Assembly: GCF_022113815.1 (NCBI RefSeq)
Contig: NZ_SGOM01000010.1
Coordinates: 62,001 to 126,000 of the forward strand
Source of the DNA: Vibrio cincinnatiensis
Lineage (GTDB): Bacteria; Pseudomonadota; Gammaproteobacteria; Enterobacterales; Vibrionaceae
Reading direction: 5' to 3'
Length of the DNA: 64,000 nucleotides
A program made the translations under genes and the position numbers. The first letter of the stretch is position 1; each line of letters begins with the position of its first letter. Below, one piece after another: positions 57,997 through 64,000 of the stretch. Below the pieces are notes generated by a model. It saw nothing but the letters and a program-made list of their open reading frames with translations, was not told the origin of the DNA and made no database searches.

Positions 57997-58308
57997 TTAT
58001 ACTGGCATATTCATTAATTCTTTGTACGCTTCAACAAGTTTATTGCGTACTTGAATGGTCGCTTCAAATGCAACGCTAGATTTATTACGTGCGATCATCA
58101 CATCCGATAAGGAAATACCTTCATCTCCTCGGTCAAAGCGAGTTTGTAAATCACTTGAGGTTTTTTGTAGCCCATTCACATTATTGATAGCCTCAGTCAG
58201 CATATTGCCAAAATCAGCGCCAACTTTTTGTCCTGTTGCTGCAGGGCGGTTGTTACCCGCTTCAACCATCATGGCCTGCATTTCACTGTGTAAGCTATCT
58301 AATTTCAT
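57997..58308 (-). CDS. fliE: FliE, MS-ring-rod junction protein
   Basis: 103 residues, helical, with the family block FGNMLTEAINNVNGLQKTSSDL and SLSDVMIARNKSSVAFEATIQVRNKLVEAY. It connects FliF to the proximal rod and is the first exported component. ATG 58308 has GAGG five bases upstream. First gene of the fliEFGHIJ unit, behind a sigma54 promoter. Confidence 0.96.
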   Translation of the reverse strand: MKLDSLHSEMQAMMVEAGNNRPAATGQKVGADFGNMLTEAINNVNGLQKTSSDLQTRFDRGDEGISLSDVMIARNKSSVAFEATIQVRNKLVEAYKELMNMPV

Positions 58309-58359
58309 TGTGACCTCGGGTGCCAATTCTTTGACTCTAATAGAATGATTTTATAAAGG

Positions 58360-58375
58360 AGCAATTAATATGCCA
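58360..58375 (-). promoter_or_regulatory. sigma54 promoter of the fliE operon
   Basis: On the minus strand TGGCAT-ATTAA-TTGCT matches TGGCAC-N5-TTGCW with GG and GC in register, 52 bases before the fliE ATG. Expected to be driven by FlrC (or FlrA) as a class II/III promoter. Confidence 0.82.
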
Positions 58376-58400
58376 CTTGAAACATGATCTAAATCGATGC

Positions 58401-59813
58401 CTATCCAGGAATATCAATTCCAGCATCTCGCATCTTTGCTAACTTATAACGTAATGTTCGGGGACTGATGCCTAATTTCTCAGCCATCTCTTTACGCCGC
58501 CCGTTACACTCCACTAATGTTTCCATAATAATAGTAAACTCTTGATCTCGGAGTTCATCACCTAGCCCAGCGGTACTGGTGTAGTTTTTGGACGCTAGAG
58601 TACTCTCCGTCAGAGGTTTTATTTCTGGACACGCTCGCTCTTCCCCTTGCTCAACAAGCGCTTGCAGACCAGACGCATCTTGCCAATCTAACCCTTCGAG
58701 CAAAATATGCTGCTGATCAATATCCGCCTGCTCGCTTAAGATTAATGCCCGTTGAATCACATTGTCTAGTTCTCGCACATTACCAGGCCAAGGATAACTC
58801 TCTAATTTGGCGATAGCTGCGGCAGAAACACTAGGAACAGGCAATCCCAATTTTTTACAATGCCGTTCAACCAAATGACGCGCTAAAGGTGCAATATCCT
58901 TTTTTCGCTCACAAAGTGCAGGCCAAGTGATTGGAAAAACATTGAGCCGATAGTACAAATCTTCTCTGAATTTATGCTCTTGAACGTAAGCTTTTAAATC
59001 ACGGTTACTGGTTGCAAGAACTCGCACATCCAGTTTAATACTTTTACGACTACCCAGTCGTTCGACTTCTCGTTCTTGTAAAACACGTAATAATTTTGCC
59101 TGTAAGCTTAAATCCATTTCACTGATTTCATCGAGTAAAATGGTACCACCTTGCGCTTGCTCAAATTTCCCAGGGCACGCTTGTACCGCTCCTGTAAACG
59201 CCCCTTTTTCATAACCAAATAGGGTCGCTTCTAACATATTATCAGGAATAGCCGCACAGTTAATGGCAATAAAAGGGCCGTCTTTACGCGGAGAAGCATT
59301 ATGAATGTAACGCGACATTACCTCTTTACCAGAACCGCTCGGGCCTAAAATCATAACGTTCGCATCCGTTTTGGCCACTTTTTCCGCTAAAGATAATAAT
59401 TTCAGGCTTTTTTCATCGGCCACAACAGCATCACCGTTATCGTCAGATTTGACTGGTGCATAGCGGCTAACCATATTCAGTAATACTTCTGGTGCAAAAG
59501 GCTTAGCCATATAGTCAATGGCACCATCTTTCATCGCGGCAACCGCATCTTCAATATTGGCGTACGCGGTCATTAATAAAACAGGTAAATTAGGCCAATG
59601 TTGCTTGATATTGCGCAGTAATGCTAACCCACCCATTCCTGCCATTTGAACATCAGAAACAACAATATCAACAGAATGATTTTTTAATTTAACTAATGCA
59701 TCTTCAGCACAATCGGCTTCAAGCCACTCATAACCGGCTAACGCCAGTGTATCGACCAACGCTTCGCGTAGCCCCTCATCATCTTCAACGACTAAGACTT
59801 TATTTTGAGCCAT
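58401..59813 (-). CDS. flrC: FlrC, sigma54-dependent flagellar response regulator
   Basis: 470 residues. The receiver domain has phosphoacceptor Asp54 (VVSDVQM) and Lys in DYMAKPF. The AAA+ domain has Walker A GPSGSGKE and the sigma54-contacting GAFTGA loop in [12 protein letters not shown]. The Fis-type helix-turn-helix is at the C-terminus (EMAEKLGISPRTLRYKLAKM). Phosphorylated by FlrB, it activates class III flagellar genes. ATG 59813 has GGAG seven bases upstream and puts the phosphoacceptor at 54; an ATG at 59819 overlapping the flrB stop is also possible. Confidence 0.97.
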   Translation of the reverse strand: MAQNKVLVVEDDEGLREALVDTLALAGYEWLEADCAEDALVKLKNHSVDIVVSDVQMAGMGGLALLRNIKQHWPNLPVLLMTAYANIEDAVAAMKDGAIDYMAKPFAPEVLLNMVSRYAPVKSDDNGDAVVADEKSLKLLSLAEKVAKTDANVMILGPSGSGKEVMSRYIHNASPRKDGPFIAINCAAIPDNMLEATLFGYEKGAFTGAVQACPGKFEQAQGGTILLDEISEMDLSLQAKLLRVLQEREVERLGSRKSIKLDVRVLATSNRDLKAYVQEHKFREDLYYRLNVFPITWPALCERKKDIAPLARHLVERHCKKLGLPVPSVSAAAIAKLESYPWPGNVRELDNVIQRALILSEQADIDQQHILLEGLDWQDASGLQALVEQGEERACPEIKPLTESTLASKNYTSTAGLGDELRDQEFTIIMETLVECNGRRKEMAEKLGISPRTLRYKLAKMRDAGIDIPG

Positions 59814-59815
59814 GA

Positions 59816-60868
59816 TCATTCTCCACTATCTGATTGAGATGGTTGGGATTGACGTTCAAGAGGAAGACACATCGTAAAACACGCACCTTCACCAGATTGT
59901 GACATCAACTCTAATCGGCCATCGTGCGCACGACAAACCATTTGTACTACCGCAAGCCCTAACCCTGTTCCTTGAGAACGAGTGGTAAAAAAGGGTTCCA
60001 TAATTTTATGCTGCAACTCTTCGGGTACACCGGGGCCATTATCCTGCACTGAAATTTTCAACTCACCATTTACAGGACGAAAAAACACATCTATCTGAGC
60101 TTGTTTACCTACAATTTGAATCGCATTCATCACCAAGTTACTGAGTGCAGATGCCACCGCGTTAGCATTCCCCAATAGCTTTGTCTCTTCTTGCTCAACT
60201 TGCAAGTCATAGTCTATCTGATTATTTTTCAATGCCGTTTCAACCATTGGCGAAAACTCAGCGACTAAATCAGCGATAGAGAAAGGCTGAATAACTTTAT
60301 TATCTCCCCCTTTCGCAAACAGCAGCATATCATTTACCTGTTTTTCCAAGTCATGCAGCCTATCAAGCAACTTATTTTGAAACCGTTCACGTGTCGGTGT
60401 TGATAAATTAGGGGCAGACAAGTTCGATGCGTATAACATGGCACTGGATAAAGGTGTTCGCACCTGATGGGCTAAAGACGCTACCATCCGACCAAGCGAA
60501 GACAAACGTTGCAAATCGCTAATGCGTGATTGTAGCAAACGTGTTTCCGTTAAATCGGTGATCAGAATCAATTGCCCAGTTGTCGACGCTGAAATAGCTA
60601 ACCGTACCTTACGACCGTTGCGCAATGATATTTCATGCCCATCATCTTCACGTGGTGCAAATGCAACTTGAATAACCGAGTACCACTTTTCCCCCAATAA
60701 GGGAATTTGTAAAAGCCGCTGAGCTTCTGGGTTTGCTTCACGCACAATGCCCTGAGTATCAAGTAAGATAACCCCTGCGGGCATAACATCCAGCACCTGT
60801 TTATAACGCTCGACTTGATCTTCTAAAGAGTCTAAATGCGAATGCTGCTTTTGCATTGAGTTATCCAT
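59816..60868 (-). CDS. flrB: FlrB, flagellar sensor histidine kinase
   Basis: 350 residues, no membrane segment, so cytoplasmic. A PAS domain covers about 20-110 (VLDVMPAGVILLDTQGIVREANPEA). The phosphorylated His134 is in SLAHQVRTPLSSAM. The ATPase domain has N, G1 and G2 boxes (NLVMNAIQ, VQDNGPGVPEE, GTGLGLAVVQM). It phosphorylates FlrC; the stimulus is thought to be basal-body completion. It is preceded by a sigma54 promoter. Confidence 0.97.
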   Translation of the reverse strand: MDNSMQKQHSHLDSLEDQVERYKQVLDVMPAGVILLDTQGIVREANPEAQRLLQIPLLGEKWYSVIQVAFAPREDDGHEISLRNGRKVRLAISASTTGQLILITDLTETRLLQSRISDLQRLSSLGRMVASLAHQVRTPLSSAMLYASNLSAPNLSTPTRERFQNKLLDRLHDLEKQVNDMLLFAKGGDNKVIQPFSIADLVAEFSPMVETALKNNQIDYDLQVEQEETKLLGNANAVASALSNLVMNAIQIVGKQAQIDVFFRPVNGELKISVQDNGPGVPEELQHKIMEPFFTTRSQGTGLGLAVVQMVCRAHDGRLELMSQSGEGACFTMCLPLERQSQPSQSDSGE

Positions 60869-60895
60869 CGCTAATCTTTGACCTTGAAAAACAAC

Positions 60896-60930
60896 AATAG
60901 CCTAACATGCAATATGCAAGCCAGGCTATT
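60896..60930. terminator. hairpin between flrA and flrB that encloses the sigma54 promoter
   Basis: AATAGCCT (60896-60903) and AGGCTATT (60923-60930) pair around a 19-base loop. The plus strand continues TTTCTTTT and the minus strand TGTTGTTTTT, so it could end flrA transcripts. The loop contains the whole -24/-12 element of the flrB promoter. Confidence 0.6.
60908..60923 (-). promoter_or_regulatory. sigma54 promoter of flrBC
   Basis: On the minus strand TGGCTT-GCATA-TTGCA matches the sigma54 consensus with GG and GC in register, about 40 bases before the flrB ATG. FlrA is the expected activator. Confidence 0.82.
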
Positions 60931-60988
60931 TTTCTTTTATTTCATGCAATTACATAAAAGTCAATAAATTGACTCACCAAAAAAATGG

Positions 60989-62461
60989 CTACCGCTGCAT
61001 ATTATACTTCCGCATTTTCTCAACTAGGGTTGTTCGACGCATGCCGAGCATATCCGCCGCTCGAGCAACAATTCCCCCTTGAGCATCCAGCGCTTGATTA
61101 ATCAAATTGACTTCTAAATCAGCCAGTAATTCTTTGAGATTAATCCCCTCAGGAGGAAGCGCCTGTGGTGTGTCTAAATTCCCATTTAGCGTCAATTCAT
61201 CACCTTGTTCAAAGCTGAAATTTTCCGAGAAAATATCAGCTAACACATCCCGTTCTTGCTCTTCAACCGAACTAAAGCGACTGGGTTCTGGTTGAAATTC
61301 AGGTATATCACTATAACGATACTTGGTGGGTAAATGATTAACGTCGACTAAACTATTGGGGTAAAGGATCACCATCCGCTCAACAAGGTTCGCTAACTCA
61401 CGTACATTTCCCGGCCAATCATGCTCCATGAGAGAATTAATGGCTCTTGGCGTAAAGCAGATCGGTGAAGCTCCCTCTACTTCCATTCGTGTCATTAACT
61501 CTTGTAATAGCAAAGGAATATCTTCTTTGCGATCTTTCAACGCTGGCATTTCTATCGGAAAAACATTCAATCGATAGTACAGATCTTCCCGAAAACGTTG
61601 CTCACTAATCATGCTATCGAGATCTCGGTGAGTCGCAGCCACGACTCGAACATCCGCTTTGATAGTTGTATTTCCTCCAACCCGTTCAAAACAGCGTTCT
61701 TGTAAGACACGTAAGAGTTTTACCTGCATATTGGTGGGCATATCACCAATTTCATCTAAAAAAAGTGTCCCCCCTTCAGCCAATTCAAAGCGTCCTTTAC
61801 GGGCTGTAATCGCTCCAGTAAAAGCTCCTTTTTCATGACCAAATAGTTCACTTTCCAGTAATTCAGCGGGAATTGCACCACAGTTAATTGGAACAAAGGG
61901 CCCTCGACGACGAGTAGAATGGTAGTGGATATTACGAGCGACCACTTCTTTTCCCGTCCCAGATTCACCAAGAATAAGAACATTCGCTTCCGTACTCGCC
62001 ACTTGCTCAATGAGATGGCGAACTTCTTGAATACCAAGACTTTGCCCGACCAAACTACGAAAGAGCGTATTATTACGTGAAGAGGATTGCAATTGAATGC
62101 CTTTACGGCCTAAAAACTCTTTACAATGACGCAGAGCCTCACTGAGTTGAGGATAGTTAAGTGGGAACTCTAATTCGCCGACAAACTGAGGAAAAGATTC
62201 AAAAGAAAAAAAATGTTTGTTTGCCACAAGTAAAGGGATATGGTTCGCATGAAAAAGCGTATTTTTCAGCGATTCAGGCAAACACGGTGCGTCAACTGAA
62301 CCCAAGATACATCCTGCCCAAGTGCCGGACCAATCAATAAGATCAATTTGTGAAGAGTCAATAACTTCACACTGCTCCCCCACGAATTCTAGGATTGTGC
62401 TGAAACTTTGACGAACGGAAACGTCGTCTTCAATGACAAGTAGTTTTGCTAAACCTTGCAT
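60989..62461 (-). CDS. flrA: FlrA, master sigma54-dependent flagellar activator
   Basis: 490 residues. The N-terminal FleQ-type receiver-like domain (1-125) lacks an obvious phosphoacceptor. The AAA+ domain has Walker A GESGTGKE and GAFTGA in [12 protein letters not shown]. The C-terminal Fis helix-turn-helix is [18 protein letters not shown]. It is the class I regulator that turns on flrBC and fliE-type promoters and, in V. cholerae, is inhibited by cyclic-di-GMP. ATG 62461 gives the family N-terminus ([13 protein letters not shown]); the frame is open 23 codons further upstream. No strong ribosome site is visible. Confidence 0.96.
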   Translation of the reverse strand: MQGLAKLLVIEDDVSVRQSFSTILEFVGEQCEVIDSSQIDLIDWSGTWAGCILGSVDAPCLPESLKNTLFHANHIPLLVANKHFFSFESFPQFVGELEFPLNYPQLSEALRHCKEFLGRKGIQLQSSSRNNTLFRSLVGQSLGIQEVRHLIEQVASTEANVLILGESGTGKEVVARNIHYHSTRRRGPFVPINCGAIPAELLESELFGHEKGAFTGAITARKGRFELAEGGTLFLDEIGDMPTNMQVKLLRVLQERCFERVGGNTTIKADVRVVAATHRDLDSMISEQRFREDLYYRLNVFPIEMPALKDRKEDIPLLLQELMTRMEVEGASPICFTPRAINSLMEHDWPGNVRELANLVERMVILYPNSLVDVNHLPTKYRYSDIPEFQPEPSRFSSVEEQERDVLADIFSENFSFEQGDELTLNGNLDTPQALPPEGINLKELLADLEVNLINQALDAQGGIVARAADMLGMRRTTLVEKMRKYNMQR

Positions 62462-62583
62462 AGGTGAGAATATTTGCCTTAATTTTGAGATTGTTGTGTT
62501 TTCACCGTTGCAAATCACTGACTTGACCATATGCTGTGTTAAGCGGTCAAAACAAGGATCAACAACGAGTGAGATGCAGCAAC

Positions 62584-62611
62584 AAAAAAGCCACTCGGCT
62601 AGTTAGTGGCT
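62584..62611 (-). terminator. Rho-independent terminator after fliS
   Basis: AGCCACT and AGTGGCT pair with a nine-base loop, and the minus strand continues with T6. It closes the fliD-flaI-fliS transcript before flrA. Confidence 0.85.
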
Positions 62612-62689
62612 TCTATTCTATTTAATTAAAAAAATAAGGCAACCAAGCAATTATCAGGTGTGATGTCGGTTAAAAGATTAGGATAAATC

Positions 62690-63100
62690 CTACATCCCAA
62701 TTTCTGAAGCCGTTAAATTGTGATATTCCGCCGGGATTTGATCCCAAGCTGACTTTATCTCGCGGATAATATCGATGACATCATCAATGGGTTGTGGGTC
62801 ATTTTTATGGTTAGCCGTAGAAATTTGAGTAATCATAAATTCATAAAGCATATCTAAATTTTGCGCAATTTCACCGCCATCTTTCATCGATAAACTGCTG
62901 CGTAAACTGATGATAATATCTAGCGCTTTCCCTAAACGTTCACCTTTTACAGGGATGTTACCTTGCTGCATGGCGGCCTTGCCTTGAATCAAGCGCTCAA
63001 TCGCACCAGCCATCAACATCTGCACAATTTTATGTGGTGAGGCTGCCGTGAGCTGGCTATCCACTGATACTTTTTTGTACGCCTGTAAAGAACCACGCAT
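62690..63100 (-). CDS. fliS: FliS, flagellin export chaperone
   Basis: 136 residues, four-helix bundle type: GSLQAYKKVSVDSQLTAASPHKIVQMLMAGAIERL, then GERLGKALDIIISLRSSL. It binds the flagellin C-terminus and prevents early polymerisation. ATG 63100 has AGGA five bases upstream; the frame continues to 63151 without homology. Last gene of the fliD group. Confidence 0.96.
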   Translation of the reverse strand: MRGSLQAYKKVSVDSQLTAASPHKIVQMLMAGAIERLIQGKAAMQQGNIPVKGERLGKALDIIISLRSSLSMKDGGEIAQNLDMLYEFMITQISTANHKNDPQPIDDVIDIIREIKSAWDQIPAEYHNLTASEIGM

Positions 63101-63110
63101 AGTCTTCCTC

Positions 63111-63416
63111 TTATAAAAACTTTTTGTATTGCTGAACGGATTTATTGCCATATCGATATTTATGAAGCACTTGACCTATCGATTGCGTTTTTCGTTGCAT
63201 CAGTTCAACAAGGTGTTGTGTCTCTAGAATGGCACTCTGCCACTCGGCAGACTGCGCAAACTGTGGGTTGCTTGCAATATAACTCAGCAGTTCCCCTAAT
63301 AGTGTTTCTCTTTTATCGACCAACACTATAATTTCTTCAGTATTTATATCATCTACCATCAATTTTTCTTTGATTTGACGATTGATATCACATAAAACTT
63401 GAAGGGTCATTTGCAT
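63111..63416 (-). CDS. flaI: FlaI, polar flagellum protein (FliT-like position)
   Basis: 101 residues, helical and charged, lying between fliD and fliS where other bacteria have fliT. Recognised by position and pattern (VDKRETLLGELLSYIASNPQFAQSAEW) as Vibrio FlaI. It is probably an export chaperone for FliD; direct evidence is limited. It starts one base after the fliD stop. Confidence 0.85.
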   Translation of the reverse strand: MQMTLQVLCDINRQIKEKLMVDDINTEEIIVLVDKRETLLGELLSYIASNPQFAQSAEWQSAILETQHLVELMQRKTQSIGQVLHKYRYGNKSVQQYKKFL

Positions 63417-63417
63417 A

Positions 63418-64000
63418 TTACTGACCTAAGGCATTCATCATGCCAGCTAGTTGGGACTGCATTTTCCCTGTTGCATCTTGCATTGCTGAAAATTTTGCAT
63501 GGGTACGTTTTTCCAAACCATCCATACGACGATCTAAAGCATCTTGATCTTTAGATAAACGACGAGTTTGTTCCGATAAACTATTTTCTCGGGTACGGAT
63601 AGACCCAGTTGCGCCAGTCAAGCCTTGAATGGCATCTTCAACACGCTTAGCAAAGCCTTGATTACCACCAAAAAACTCGCCAAGCTGAGTAAAGTTCGTG
63701 TTTAGCTGACGGTTAAGCATATCATAATTGATTTCTAACGTCCCTTGGCGAGTCGTGGTGATACCAAACTCTGTCAAGCTTTTTAAATTCTCAGGAGCCT
63801 GATCTATCGGCGAGGAAAAGACTGATTTCAGTCGAGAGTCCGCACTACGGACAATGCTATCCCCGGCTAATGGCCCAGCTCGCCCTGTGTTTGGATCAAC
63901 GCCAGAAAGCTCTTTGGTTACCTGATAAAATTGGTTATAAGAAGCGACAAATTGTTCAATATCCTGCCGAACACTATCACGATCATACTCAATGCCAATT
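63418..64000 (-). CDS. fliD: FliD, filament cap protein, C-terminal part only
   Basis: The frame is open to the window edge, so the gene start lies beyond it; about 194 residues are visible. The C-terminal region has LTEFGITTTRQGTLEINYD, LGEFFGGNQGFAKRVEDAIQ and the terminal coiled coil DRRMDGLEKRTHAKFSAMQD ending NALGQ, typical of FliD. It caps the filament and folds incoming flagellin. It leads into flaI and fliS. Confidence 0.95.
   Translation of the reverse strand, partial: IGIEYDRDSVRQDIEQFVASYNQFYQVTKELSGVDPNTGRAGPLAGDSIVRSADSRLKSVFSSPIDQAPENLKSLTEFGITTTRQGTLEINYDMLNRQLNTNFTQLGEFFGGNQGFAKRVEDAIQGLTGATGSIRTRENSLSEQTRRLSKDQDALDRRMDGLEKRTHAKFSAMQDATGKMQSQLAGMMNALGQ

Noticed and set aside
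1..64000. tRNA, rRNA, CRISPR array, insertion sequence, prophage, integron or attachment site
   Set aside because: No cloverleaf, repeat-spacer pattern, transposase, integrase or flanking direct repeats were seen; all genes are syntenic core genes.
63418..64000. Truncated fliD pseudogene
   Set aside because: The reading frame is open to the window edge with FliD-like sequence, so it is cut by the window and not broken.

Overview
The window is a continuous piece of core chromosome from a Vibrionaceae member (Vibrio or a close relative). The evidence is the polar-flagellum cluster (flrA-flrB-flrC, fliE to fliR-flhB, plus flaI next to fliD/fliS), the gene order ptr-like / yecM / argS / HIT / feoABC / AraC regulator / znu / sdh-suc / gltA / pgm / seqA / fldA / fur / asd / pdxB / fabB / mnmC / epmC / aroC / prmB / smrB / flhB, and protein lengths close to those of enterobacterial and Vibrio homologues. 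From memory this is essentially the order of the V. cholerae large chromosome. I see no insertion sequence, prophage, CRISPR array, integron, rRNA or tRNA, and no broken gene; the first and last genes are cut only by the window edges.

Layout. 1-3.9 kb: M16 protease tail, yecM, argS, a HIT protein. 4-7.3 kb: feoABC for ferrous iron, with a promoter region carrying an FNR-like and a Fur-like site, and beside it a very highly structured intergenic segment (7048-7197) that could be a small RNA or a 47-codon gene on the other strand. 7.3-10.7 kb: a 1124-residue membrane-spanning regulator with a beta-propeller sensor outside and an AraC DNA-binding domain inside. 11-13.6 kb: znuA divergent from znuCB around a clear Zur box. 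13.6-24.9 kb: the TCA block sdhCDAB-sucABCD on the minus strand, divergent from gltA. 25-34 kb: housekeeping and small genes (Nif3 family, DUF1853, pgm, seqA, ybfF, a DUF2788 membrane protein, fldA, a CidA/LrgB pair with its LysR regulator, a DUF4442 thioesterase-like protein, fur). 34-45.3 kb: asd, pdxB, fabB (with a 3' UTR resembling the FarS small RNA), mnmC, an FMN reductase, yfcL, epmC, a TRIC-type channel, aroC, prmB, smrB.

45.3-64 kb: the polar flagellar cluster, all on the minus strand. flrA (sigma54 activator, class I) is followed by flrBC (two-component pair), then fliEFGHIJ and fliKLMNOPQR-flhB (MS ring, switch, export ATPase, hook-length control, export gate). Well-formed sigma54 promoters (GG/GC type) sit before flrB, fliE and fliK, as expected for FlrA- and FlrC-driven tiers. 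Upstream of flrA are fliS, flaI and the 3' end of fliD.

Metal and oxygen control link several modules: Fur is encoded here and probably acts on feo, Zur acts on znu, and an FNR-like site sits exactly at -41.5 of a plausible feo promoter. The points most worth follow-up are the structured 7.05-7.2 kb locus, the propeller-AraC regulator beside it, the FarS-like 3' UTR, the sigma54 promoter nested in a hairpin between flrA and flrB, and a candidate 47-residue membrane peptide upstream of epmC. No wholly new multi-gene system is evident.
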